Below, one piece after another: positions 7,552 to 15,742 of a stretch of DNA of 64,000 nt (the first letter of the stretch is position 1; each line of letters begins with the position of its first letter). The position numbers were made by a program, and so were the translations under genes. Source of the stretch: Pelagerythrobacter aerophilus (GTDB lineage Bacteria > Pseudomonadota > Alphaproteobacteria > Sphingomonadales > Sphingomonadaceae); NCBI RefSeq assembly GCF_003581645.1, contig NZ_QXFK01000009.1:1-64000 (forward strand), written 5' to 3'. A model generated the notes under the pieces. The model saw only the letters and a list, made by a program, of their open reading frames with translations, was not told where the DNA came from and ran no database searches.

Positions 7552-7833
7552 ATGGTAAAAGGATCAATCAAGAGCTCGATATTCGCATGGGGCTGGACGC
7601 TCAGCGTGTTCCTGCTTGTCAGCTATCTCCTCTGCATTGCCTTCGGAGTCCTCGCACCAGAGCGCTTTCACATGCACGAAGCCTGGGCTCCCTTACTGCC
7701 ATGGTTCGAATGGCTAACGCCGCGCGGGTTCCTCGCCGGAGCGGTGGGGAGCTTTCTCTATGGCTGGTACATCGCACTCATCGCGGTTCCGCTCTATCGG
7801 TATTTCCGGAGACGAACTGGTAATTCGGTCTGA
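7552..7833 (+). CDS. DUF5676-family small membrane protein
   Basis: A 93-residue integral membrane protein with two transmembrane segments, about residues 10-35 and 60-85. The C-terminal pattern FLAGAVGSFLYGWYIALIAVPLYRYF is characteristic of DUF5676 proteins, which occur in metal-resistance islands; their function is not established. A GGAG ribosome site at 7541-7544 supports the start. Confidence 0.75.
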   Translation: MVKGSIKSSIFAWGWTLSVFLLVSYLLCIAFGVLAPERFHMHEAWAPLLPWFEWLTPRGFLAGAVGSFLYGWYIALIAVPLYRYFRRRTGNSV

Positions 7834-8319
7834 TTTCCCGATGCCCTTCGCGGGACAAGACGTTTTGCATGCGAAGCCATTAGGCCGGTAGCCTGAAAAA
7901 ACGAAAAAAGGGAATGCGCGATCTACAGGACAAAGCCTTCACAGAGCGCTCGAACGCTATCGGAAACAGCACGCGTGAGCTCGACGTGCGCGAAGCGCAG
8001 GCACATTTGCGCAATCGATCCCCCGGTCGAGCTTAATCCGGCTGCTGGGCACGTCAGATTGATCGAACAGGGCCAGTTACCTCTCGCGAGACCTGCTAGA
8101 GAAAAATTCACAGTGGGCCACCCTGGCGATACGCGTCGCCTCCTATCGACGCACCTTGTGCTGAGAGAAGCCTCGCGAAAAGCGGACTCCCTATCTTGCC
8201 AAACCGCCCCCTGGGGCAGGCGCGCACCATGTCGAAACTTTTTTGAGGGGTGAGGCGCTACGCAACGTACTGTCTGGCGTGATGTTTCTCGGACGGGAGG
8301 ACATCGACAGGGGAAAGAC
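7834..8319. other. Intergenic region with no recognised gene
   Basis: About 490 bases with only short frames on both strands and no recognisable protein. It probably carries the promoter of the following operon. The AT-rich stretch around 7896-7912 is the only promoter-like feature noted. Confidence 0.4.
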
Positions 8320-9669
8320 TTGCAGACAGATGGCGACGATCAACATAACGAGAGTGCGGCCTCGATAACATTGCTGGGCGGCGTCGCGATGGGAACCGGC
8401 GTCATGATCGGCGCCGGTATCTTCGCACTGACTGGCCAGATTGCCGAACTGGCTGGACCGCTATTTCCGCTTTCGTTCATTGCCGGCGCGCTGGTTACTT
8501 CGCTCGCCGCCTACAGCTACATCAAGATGTCGAACCGCTGGCCCTCCTCGGGCGGCATCGCGATGATCCTTCAGAAAGCCTACGGACCAGGCGTCGTGGC
8601 AGCCTCGGCATCGCTCCTGATGGCGCTGTCGATGGTCATCAACGAAAGCCTGGTCGCTCGAACCTTCGCGACCTATGCCTTGCGGCCCTTTGGGCTCGAG
8701 AGCAGCGGCATTCTGGTTTCCGTCGCGGCACTGGCGCTCATCGTCTTCGCCTATTTCGTGAATGCCGCCGGCAACAAATCGGTCAGCGGATTTTCGCTCA
8801 TTATGTCGGCGATCAAGATCGGCGGCATCGCCCTGTTCGCGATTGCGGCGATCTGGGCCAGCGGATTTTCGGACGGTGCCTTCTCAGAGCCGGTCGCGCT
8901 TTCGGGCCTCGACGCGCTGCTCGCGTCGGTCGCCTTCTCGATCCTTGCTTTCAAAGGTTTCACCACCATCACCAACAGTGGCGGTGAAATCATCAATCCG
9001 CACCGGAATGTCGGTCGAACCATAATCATCTCGATCGCAATATGCGTGGTCGTCTACCTGCTTGTCGCGGTGGCGGTCGGTGCCAGCCTCAGCACGTCAG
9101 AAATAGCTGAGGCGCGCGATTATTCGCTTGCGGCGGCTGCGCGCCCCGCGCTCGGAGAGCTTGGCTTCTATTTCACAGTGGCAATCGCGATCGCAGCCAC
9201 GACCTCGGGTGTCATCGCCAGCGTTTTCGCCGTTTCGCGAATGCTGACGATGCTGACCGAAATGAAGATGATCCCGCATAGCCATTTTGGCATGAAGGGA
9301 CCGATCCGCAGTCACATGCTGGTCTATACCGTCGTGATCGCCGGCACGCTCGCGGTCCTGTTCGATCTTTCGCGGATCGCCTCGCTCGGAGCGTTCTTCT
9401 ATCTCGTAATGGACATGCTCGTGCATTGGGGCGTGCTGCGCTGTTTGCGGGAAGAGATAGGCGCGCGTGCCTGGATCCTCTGGTCGGCGCTCATGGCGGA
9501 CGGCGTAGTCCTGACGGCTTTTGCCCTCGCCAAGCTCAAAACCGACCCTGCGGTCGTTGCCTATGCGGTCGCAGGTATTGCCGCAGTGTTCGGAGCCGAA
9601 TGGTTCTATCTCCGTCGGAATCCTGCGCTGCGGGAAATGCCCGCCACACACGATGGAGATCATCGATGA
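8320..9669 (+). CDS. APC-superfamily amino acid/cation permease
   Basis: A 449-residue inner-membrane transporter with about 12 transmembrane segments. The first helix carries the broken-helix motif GTGVMIGAGIFALTG typical of the APC superfamily, and IVFAYFVNAAGNKSVSGF and FTTITNSGGEIINPHRN are family features. The substrate cannot be read from sequence. Translation appears to start at TTG 8320, with an AGGGGAAAG ribosome site just upstream. It is the first gene of a four-gene operon in which every stop overlaps the next ATG (ATGA). Confidence 0.85.
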   Translation: MQTDGDDQHNESAASITLLGGVAMGTGVMIGAGIFALTGQIAELAGPLFPLSFIAGALVTSLAAYSYIKMSNRWPSSGGIAMILQKAYGPGVVAASASLLMALSMVINESLVARTFATYALRPFGLESSGILVSVAALALIVFAYFVNAAGNKSVSGFSLIMSAIKIGGIALFAIAAIWASGFSDGAFSEPVALSGLDALLASVAFSILAFKGFTTITNSGGEIINPHRNVGRTIIISIAICVVVYLLVAVAVGASLSTSEIAEARDYSLAAAARPALGELGFYFTVAIAIAATTSGVIASVFAVSRMLTMLTEMKMIPHSHFGMKGPIRSHMLVYTVVIAGTLAVLFDLSRIASLGAFFYLVMDMLVHWGVLRCLREEIGARAWILWSALMADGVVLTAFALAKLKTDPAVVAYAVAGIAAVFGAEWFYLRRNPALREMPATHDGDHR

Positions 9670-10079
9670 TCGCCGCACTAATTCTCGCCATTGCACTTTT
9701 CCTGGCCTCGGTCGGCATGCATCTGTCGATCCTCGGCGCCGGGCATCGCGTGCTCGACGCACCCGGAAGTTTCTCCGCCAAGCTTGGGGTCGCGCTTCTT
9801 GTCCTGGCATCGCACCTGCTTGTCGCGACGCTCTTCGCTGGCGGTTTCTGGCTGGGCGCGGAACTGGACCTCGGCGGGTTCGACAAGACGCCGGCGATGA
9901 GGGCGATGGACTATTTCTATTTCTCGCTGATCAACGTGACCACGCTGGGGCTCGGCGACATCTACCCGACCGAGCACCTGCGCGTCATTGCCGGCGTCGA
10001 AGCCTTGACCGGCTTCGCGCTCATCAGCTGCTCGGCACAATTGTTCTGGACCATGATGAAGGAAGGAGAAAACGCATGA
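9666..10079 (+). CDS. Small two-helix ion channel (Ion_trans_2 type)
   Basis: A 137-residue membrane protein with an N-terminal helix, a second segment and a pore-loop/helix unit. The sequence FYFSLINVTTLGLGDIYP matches a potassium-channel pore helix and selectivity filter, but reads TLGLGD instead of the canonical TVGYGD, so selectivity may differ. The start overlaps the permease stop by 4 bases, and the end overlaps the DUF305 gene in the same way. No regulatory domain is attached. Confidence 0.75.
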   Translation: MIAALILAIALFLASVGMHLSILGAGHRVLDAPGSFSAKLGVALLVLASHLLVATLFAGGFWLGAELDLGGFDKTPAMRAMDYFYFSLINVTTLGLGDIYPTEHLRVIAGVEALTGFALISCSAQLFWTMMKEGENA

Positions 10080-10603
10080 CTGAAAGCACATCCCACTCGG
10101 ATAAGGGAGGGGGCGGCAACTACTGGCGGTTCATGGCCATGGTATCGACCTCGACCGTGATCATGTTCTTCCTGATGTACGCCAACAGCTTCGACATGGA
10201 CGACGTGTTCTGGAGCGAGACGCGCTTCTGGATGATGTTCGTCATGGGCGCGACGATGATGGTGGTCATGCTTCTCTTCATGTGGGGCATGTACAAGGAC
10301 CGGACCAAGAACTTCATCATCCTGGGTGTCGGAGCCCTCGTCTTCGCGCTCGCGCTATGGCTCGTACGCAGCCAGACAACGGTCGACGACACCGAATACA
10401 TGGCCGCGATGATCCCGCATCACTCGATCGCGATCATGACCAGCGAGAGAGCGAGCCTGAAGGATCCGCGGGTTCGCGAACTTGCGCAGGCCATCATCGT
10501 CGCGCAGCGGCGTGAGATCGCCGAGATGAAATATCTCATCCAGGACATCGAGGAGAACGGTCCGCGCACCGAAGAGCGCCTGCCCGAGGAGATGCAGCAA
10601 TGA
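10076..10603 (+). CDS. DUF305-family membrane-anchored protein
   Basis: A 175-residue protein with three N-terminal transmembrane segments (about residues 17-35, 48-70 and 78-95) and a C-terminal DUF305 helical region. That region holds the signature EYMAAMIPHHSIAIMTSERA followed by DPRVRELAQAII and QRREIAEMKYLI. DUF305 proteins are often found in copper and silver resistance loci, and their conserved Met and His residues suggest metal binding. Translationally coupled to its neighbours. Confidence 0.85.
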   Translation: MTESTSHSDKGGGGNYWRFMAMVSTSTVIMFFLMYANSFDMDDVFWSETRFWMMFVMGATMMVVMLLFMWGMYKDRTKNFIILGVGALVFALALWLVRSQTTVDDTEYMAAMIPHHSIAIMTSERASLKDPRVRELAQAIIVAQRREIAEMKYLIQDIEENGPRTEERLPEEMQQ

Positions 10604-11088
10604 ACAAGATCGCAATTCTGACGCTTGCGGTCCTCCCTCTGGCGGCCTGCAATACCAACACCGCGATCGGTAATGACCGCGAAGCACAGCTCGATCCTCC
10701 GGCAACGGCAGCTCCGATAGAGAGTGCTGCGAGCGCTCTTGCCAATCTCAGCCCCGGCCTCATGCTGCCCGAGACCATGAGCGACGCGGACCTCACCGCG
10801 CTGGGAGCCGAGAACACGTGCCAGTTTCGCCTGACCGAGGTCGCGTTTCCGTCGTTCGTCTACGACAACAGCGGTCGCGGGGCGATCAAGATCAATGGCA
10901 AACTGATCCCCGTGACGGCAAGCGGCTCGGAAGAGTATGCGGATGGTGAGCTTCGTATCCGTACGCGCCTTCTCGATGACGAAGGAGACGCTGGCCTGCA
11001 GATGCAGGAGCTCATCGTCGCCGGCCCCCGGATGAAGGACGAGTTCGGGTTCTGGGGGTACACGACCTGCGGCAACAGCGAAGCGTGA
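10600..11088 (+). CDS. Conserved periplasmic lipoprotein
   Basis: A 162-residue protein with a signal peptide and lipobox LPLAAC (Cys 17). The mature part has no domain I recognise; it contains two other cysteines (NTCQF and TTCGN) that could pair. It is the last gene of the permease-channel-DUF305 operon, joined by an ATGA overlap, and is followed by a terminator. Function unknown. Confidence 0.7.
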   Translation: MNKIAILTLAVLPLAACNTNTAIGNDREAQLDPPATAAPIESAASALANLSPGLMLPETMSDADLTALGAENTCQFRLTEVAFPSFVYDNSGRGAIKINGKLIPVTASGSEEYADGELRIRTRLLDDEGDAGLQMQELIVAGPRMKDEFGFWGYTTCGNSEA

Positions 11089-11096
11089 ACACGAGC

Positions 11097-11128
11097 GAGC
11101 GGGCGCCAGCGTGCGTCGGTGCCCGCTC
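11097..11128 (+). terminator. Terminator of the permease operon
   Basis: A stem of 8 perfect pairs (11097-11104 with 11121-11128), extended by three more pairs including one G-U, lies directly after the lipoprotein gene. Only a short T-containing tract follows. Confidence 0.6.
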
Positions 11129-11181
11129 TATGATCATGTTCGGCCCGGCACGCGCGGCCGAATTTATAATGAGGTGCTACA

Positions 11182-11901
11182 GTGGAAGCTGAGCCTGTGA
11201 GCGATGCAGCCCCCCTTGCGGTCTTCGGTGCCGGAGGAAAGACCGGCACGGAAATACTGCGCCATGCGGTTCACAAGGGCATCGAAGTTCGAGCGTTCGA
11301 GCACACCTTGCCCGAACCATCGGACCGGGTCGACAACGTCGAGTACCTCCAGTGCGATGTACTCAATGACGACTTCAGCAGCGAGCTCGAAGGTTGCCGT
11401 GCTGTTATTTCCGCACTCGGTATAGGATTTAGCCCATCCACGGCGATCGATCCGCCTCCGCTTTACACGGAGGGAACCCGCAGGCTTGTGGAAGCGATGT
11501 CGGCGACCGGCATTTCCCGGATCGTCGTGATATCGGCGGCGTTCGTAGAGCCGCAGCCCAGCGTTCCTGCATGGTTCGAGCTCACAGCAAGACCAGCCTT
11601 GCACAATATTCTCGAACAGATGCGCGCCATGGAAGATCTTCTGGAGCGCGCGAAAGGCCTGAAATGGACGGCTGCGCGACCGGGCTGGCTCCTCGACGAA
11701 CCCTATACGGGTGAAGCCGTCATTACCGACGAGCGCCTTGCCCAAGATTGCTTTCGCTGCAGGCACGCCGACCTCGCGGCAGCGATGCTCGAATTCGTCT
11801 GCGAGAACACCTGGGTCAACGCTAAACCCGCTATCGCCCGGCCAGAAGAAGACCGCTTCGAGAACGTCTCGGCGCTCAAGGCCGAACTCGGGATCGACTA
11901 G
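11182..11901 (+). CDS. NAD(P)-binding NmrA-like protein
   Basis: A 239-residue atypical short-chain dehydrogenase. The N-terminal AVFGAGGKTGTEILRHAV is a Rossmann dinucleotide-binding glycine motif, and VISALGIGF, RIVVISAAFV and KWTAARPGWLLDE are typical of NmrA/SDR-a5 proteins. Members act as redox sensors or as reductases; the substrate here is unknown. The start is GTG 11182 with a GAGGTG ribosome site. It lies 43 bases before the sulfur-metabolism-type gene and may be co-transcribed with it. Confidence 0.75.
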   Translation: MEAEPVSDAAPLAVFGAGGKTGTEILRHAVHKGIEVRAFEHTLPEPSDRVDNVEYLQCDVLNDDFSSELEGCRAVISALGIGFSPSTAIDPPPLYTEGTRRLVEAMSATGISRIVVISAAFVEPQPSVPAWFELTARPALHNILEQMRAMEDLLERAKGLKWTAARPGWLLDEPYTGEAVITDERLAQDCFRCRHADLAAAMLEFVCENTWVNAKPAIARPEEDRFENVSALKAELGID

Positions 11902-11944
11902 ATCGATGCGGACTTGCGGAAACATTCCAACAACGAGGTAAGAT

Positions 11945-13297
11945 ATGCTGCTTGAGAAGATAAAGACCCCCGGCCTTTCGCACCTTTCCTATCTGATCGG
12001 TTCGCAGGGCAAGGCAGCGGTCATCGATCCGCGCCGCGACTGCGAGATATATCTCGAGCGAGCCCGCGCCGAAGGGCTGGAGATCACGCATATCTTCGAA
12101 ACGCACAGGAATGAGGATCTCATCACGGGATCGCCGGTACTGGCCAAAATGACCGGCGCCCGGGTTCTGCACGGTCCAAACCCTGCGGATGAGGTTGTGT
12201 TCGCCGACACCGCGCGAGAGGGCGATGTTTTCGAGATCGGTAAGATCAGGGTCGAAGTGCTCGAAACCCCCGGTCACACCGACGATCATCTCGCCTTCGT
12301 CTTTCACGACGACGATTATCCCGAAGGACCGGTCGGCGTGTTCACCGGCGATGCGCTCTTCGTGGGCGACGTCGGCCGAACCGATTTCTATCCCGAGCGC
12401 GCGCGGGAGGTCGCGGGCCTCCTGTACGATTCATTGCAAAAGATTTGCGCTCTGGGTGACCAGACAATCATATACCCGGCGCACGGTGCCGGATCAGTTT
12501 GCGGGTCCGAAATGGCAGACCGGGAATTCTCGACAATCGGCCATGAGCGGCGCAACAACCCGCGGCTGCGCATTGCTGACCGCGACGAGTTCATCAAGGC
12601 GAAGGTAGAAGAGCATCATTACCAGCCACCTTATTTTCGGCTAATGGAGCGGCTCAATCTCGAAGGCGCCAATGCCGCGCCGCGAGTCATGCGGCCAAGG
12701 CTTCTGGGGCTGGAAGACCTCGGCGAGAGCGGCGCCGATCACCTGGTCGATGTACGCGAGCCGCTCGCCTATGCCGCCGGTCATATGCAGGGTGCCGTGT
12801 GCCTTCCAGTGGGAATGATACCCGCCTTTGCCGGGTGGTTCATCAGCGAAGGCGACACGATAGCCCTAATCGCTTCCGAAGAAGACGAGCTCGCTCAAGC
12901 TATGGCGCATTTGGTGCGCATTGGTCTCGATAATATTGTCGGCGGTTATGTCGGCGTGATCCCAGCCGCCGCACAGGGCAAAGCGATGCAAAGTATTGCC
13001 ATGATCGACACCGAGGAAGTCGCACGCAGGCTCGCTGAGGACAGCGAAGATTGGACCTTGCTCGACGTGCGCGCCCTTGACGAACGGCAGCAAGGCAGCA
13101 TCGATGAATCCGAACATGTCTATGTCGGCGAGCTCAACACCCGCTGGAAAGAGCTCGATCGCGACCGTCATTACACTTTGATGTGCGCCAGCGGCATGAG
13201 GGCGAGCGTAGCAGCGGGCTGGCTCGCAAGCCAAGGCTTCAAACACCTCGACGTCTATCTGGGCTCCATGGGCGCATGGACAAACGCGCAGGGCTAA
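11945..13297 (+). CDS. Metallo-beta-lactamase/double-rhodanese protein (persulfide dioxygenase-like)
   Basis: A 450-residue cytoplasmic protein. The MBL domain (residues 1-250) resembles ETHE1 persulfide dioxygenases, with ETPGHTDDH, FTGDALFVGDVGRTDF and YPAHGAGSVCG. Two rhodanese domains follow. The usual HxHxDH-type metal motif is changed to ETHRNEDLITGS, losing the middle histidine. The first rhodanese domain lacks the loop cysteine (IALIASEEDE), while the second keeps it (YTLMCASGMRAS). It may oxidise or transfer persulfide sulfur, although the altered metal ligands leave the activity open. The ribosome site is GAGG at the right distance. Confidence 0.8.
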   Translation: MLLEKIKTPGLSHLSYLIGSQGKAAVIDPRRDCEIYLERARAEGLEITHIFETHRNEDLITGSPVLAKMTGARVLHGPNPADEVVFADTAREGDVFEIGKIRVEVLETPGHTDDHLAFVFHDDDYPEGPVGVFTGDALFVGDVGRTDFYPERAREVAGLLYDSLQKICALGDQTIIYPAHGAGSVCGSEMADREFSTIGHERRNNPRLRIADRDEFIKAKVEEHHYQPPYFRLMERLNLEGANAAPRVMRPRLLGLEDLGESGADHLVDVREPLAYAAGHMQGAVCLPVGMIPAFAGWFISEGDTIALIASEEDELAQAMAHLVRIGLDNIVGGYVGVIPAAAQGKAMQSIAMIDTEEVARRLAEDSEDWTLLDVRALDERQQGSIDESEHVYVGELNTRWKELDRDRHYTLMCASGMRASVAAGWLASQGFKHLDVYLGSMGAWTNAQG

Positions 13298-13317
13298 AAA
13301 GCTGGAAAACCTCGAAA

Positions 13318-13627
13318 ATGGCCAACCCGCGATCCCTTCAGGGCCGTGCGCGAAAGCTGTTTGGCCTACCGGAAGACACGCTGGTCTATCCTGCGCTTGA
13401 TTGTGCAGGGGGGCGCGTCTCGACGATCATACAGGCAGGCAAACGCAACCCCCGCTTGAATGGCGATGTCTCACTTTTTCGAATTTCAGCAGATCAGGGC
13501 CGTGCTGGACCTGCCCTACCTTGAAAAAATCGACGTGGCCGTGCCTACCAATCTGAAATGCGGAAATTGCTCTGAAGATGCTGTCGAGCGACTGCACGAG
13601 CTCGGCGGGAAATCACCGCAGGGATAG
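13318..13627 (+). pseudogene. Persulfide dioxygenase (ETHE1-like) C-terminal remnant
   Basis: Directly after the MBL/rhodanese gene, frame 1 reads RKLFGLPEDTLVYPALDC and RNPRLNG, which matches the C-terminal third of ETHE1-type persulfide dioxygenases. From about 13480 the match continues in another frame as DLPYLEKIDVAVPTNLKCG, the typical family C-terminus, ending at 13627. The N-terminal metal-binding half is missing and at least one frameshift is present. The His of the expected PGHDY site reads Ala (PALDC). The gene is dead. Confidence 0.75.
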
Positions 13628-13985
13628 GTTGGATTGCCTTGGCCACCGCGGAGCCATGTGCGGGCTATTGCGCGCTATCCGCATTCCCAATCATTTGAAC
13701 GAACCGGGAGGCTATCATCAGAACCACATCGGGATGACAATCGAATTGGAGTCCTTCGGGATTGGGGAGCTTTTTTGAACCTGTCGCAATTAAGACCGCT
13801 TTTTTTTCGCTCGATTCCGAAAATGCTTCCCCTCGAACATTGCCAAGGCGCATTTGTCTGTAGGACGTTGCGCGCAGAAGATCGTCTGAACCCTCATTGT
13901 CCGGTGGCGCTTTATAGACCCCCGCAAAGTTTCGCTATCGCAGTAAAAGGAGCCAATCCGAGTGTCGTTCTCTCAGAACCTCGGA
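13628..13985. other. Intergenic region with no recognised gene
   Basis: About 360 bases of lower-quality reading frames, probably decayed DNA behind the pseudogene. Nothing recognisable was found on either strand. Confidence 0.4.
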
Positions 13986-14387
13986 TTACATAAATGCTTT
14001 CATGAGAGTTGGCTCGAAATAGCCCCAGGCGGCCGCGATGAAGCTCATCACGGTTGCAACCAGGAGCGAAATTATCTGACGGTTCTTGAGCCATTTAACT
14101 GCGGCCCGGGAGTGGCAATGACTCTTATGCCGATACTTGCGCAGAACAATGAGCCAACTAGCCGCCACCGCAATCATCGAAAATGCGGTCATTGGCCAAT
14201 GGAGCGAACCCAGAGGTGCCAAAACACTGCTCAGGCTCGCACTCAGCCCGGCGGCAACCAGCACCATCGGTAGAATGCAGCAAGAGCAAGCTGCCAAAAC
14301 AGCAGCCGAACTGCTTATGATGCTAACAACGGTCGTCTTGCCGTCGTGCAAAGGTAGTGGTTCGACAGCATGAGTCGGTTCGGCCAT
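13986..14387 (-). CDS. MerT-like membrane protein
   Basis: A 133-residue protein with about three transmembrane segments. The first contains paired cysteines (AVLAACSCCILPMVLVAAGL) in the place where mercuric transporter MerT has its vicinal Cys pair, followed by LGSLHWPMTAFSMIAVAASW. It may import or bind a soft metal. No merA, merP or merR lies nearby, so mercury resistance cannot be claimed. A longer version starting with GTG at 14405 is possible. Confidence 0.55.
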   Translation of the reverse strand: MAEPTHAVEPLPLHDGKTTVVSIISSSAAVLAACSCCILPMVLVAAGLSASLSSVLAPLGSLHWPMTAFSMIAVAASWLIVLRKYRHKSHCHSRAAVKWLKNRQIISLLVATVMSFIAAAWGYFEPTLMKAFM

Positions 14388-14943
14388 CAAGCGACTAGCA
14401 ACCACGAACGGCCCTTACCCATATGAAGTCTTCAAATAGGTCTGCCATAGTACTCTTTCGAACAGAGGCTTCACACGCGAGGGTTCATTGTATTTCGCGG
14501 ATGTGGCATAGCCCTCCACCAAATGAAGGTCGAGGTCAATTGCGTCAAACTTTCTGACAGCTCCTCAACCCCGTCACGCAGCTGAGGTGTCCAAGCTCGG
14601 CGGACGCCGCAGTCCTTTGACCAACATAGCCGCGCTCAACAGCTATTGTACCTGAGAGACGGAACCCCGCGCCAGGCTTGGGTGAAGCGCGGGGTTCCTG
14701 AACGGCCCCGGGACACCTGCGATCCGCAGGGTTCAGGGGGAGGTGGGGCAGCCATTCGATTAACGAGGAGAAAACCGATCAGGACCGGATTTGGTTTCAC
14801 CGTACACCTAATCGCTTACGCTTCTTGCCAATCTATATATCGAACAGATAGATCCACTCGCAGGTGTGGCGACGCGCTCAAATTCTAGCATGAGCATGCT
14901 CTATTCACGCCGACATGCAATTGCTGGCAACCTGTTCGCGCAA
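14388..14943. other. Intergenic region with a 12-bp hairpin
   Basis: No gene recognised in about 550 bases. A perfect 12-bp inverted repeat (14661-14672 with 14687-14698, 14-base loop) is the only strong structure. It could end transcription arriving from the peroxiredoxin side or be a repeat element. Confidence 0.45.
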
Positions 14944-15606
14944 TTAGTCGATCGGTTCTTGGATCACACGCAAATACGGTTTCTTTTCGTCCCAGCCATC
15001 GGGATATTTGGCTTTCGCATCTTCGTCCGACAAGGAAGGCGGAATGATCACATCATCACCCTTCTGCCAATTAACCGGTGTCGCTACACCCTTGCGTTCG
15101 GTGAGTTGGACCGAATCCAGCAGCCGGAGCACTTCATCGAAATTCCGCCCGCTGCTCATCGGATAAAGCAGCATGGCGCGAATTTTCTTGTCTGGCCCGA
15201 TGATATAGACAGCGCGGACGGTGGCGTTATCGGCTGCGGTTCGCCCATCTGCATTACCCGCTTCGTCGGCCGGCAGCATATTATAAAGCTTGGCGACCTG
15301 AAGGTCGCTGTCGCCGACCACGGGATAGTCGACCTTATTTCCACTCACCTCCTCGATATCGGGAAGCCAATCGCGATTATCCTGGCTGCTGTCGACCGAA
15401 AGGCCAATAATCTTGGTGTTGCGTTTGGCAAATTCCTCGCCAAGCCCGGCCATATAACCAAGCTCGGTCGTGCAAACCGGTGTAAATGCCTTGGGATGGG
15501 AAAAGAGGATTGCCCAGCTGTCACCCATCCAATCATGGAAGTGAATGTTTCCTTGTGTGGTCTGGGCTGTGAAATCGGGGGCTGTCGAGCCAATTGAAAG
15601 GGTCAT
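14944..15606 (-). CDS. 1-Cys peroxiredoxin (Prx6-like)
   Basis: A 220-residue antioxidant enzyme that reduces peroxides through a single peroxidatic cysteine. C45 lies in the signature HPKAFTPVCTTELG, where most family members have F-T instead of K-A. The long C-terminal extension (YPMSSGRNFDEVLRLLDSVQ, TPVNWQKGDDVIIPPSL) is diagnostic of the Prx6 class. An AGGAG ribosome site lies 8 bases before the ATG. It appears to be a single gene with its own promoter in 15607-15742. Confidence 0.92.
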   Translation of the reverse strand: MTLSIGSTAPDFTAQTTQGNIHFHDWMGDSWAILFSHPKAFTPVCTTELGYMAGLGEEFAKRNTKIIGLSVDSSQDNRDWLPDIEEVSGNKVDYPVVGDSDLQVAKLYNMLPADEAGNADGRTAADNATVRAVYIIGPDKKIRAMLLYPMSSGRNFDEVLRLLDSVQLTERKGVATPVNWQKGDDVIIPPSLSDEDAKAKYPDGWDEKKPYLRVIQEPID

Positions 15607-15742
15607 GTAAAATACTCCTACTTATTTTGTGGGTACTCAGGGCACATTTCTAGCGATGCTCTGAGAAGAATGCGGGTCCGACCTCGTCTTCATCCTGTTC
15701 CTAAAGGAAGAGCGCCAGATCCGCTTTGCTCGGGTCAACCGG

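Noticed and set aside
7834-8319. Short frames in the gap before the APC permease
   Set aside because: No domain, no ribosome site and no consistent codon bias on either strand.
13628-13985. Short frames behind the persulfide dioxygenase pseudogene
   Set aside because: Frames on the two strands are mutually incompatible and show no recognisable family.
13986-14387. A mercury-resistance operon
   Set aside because: Only a MerT-like protein is present; no merA, merP or merR is found within several kilobases.
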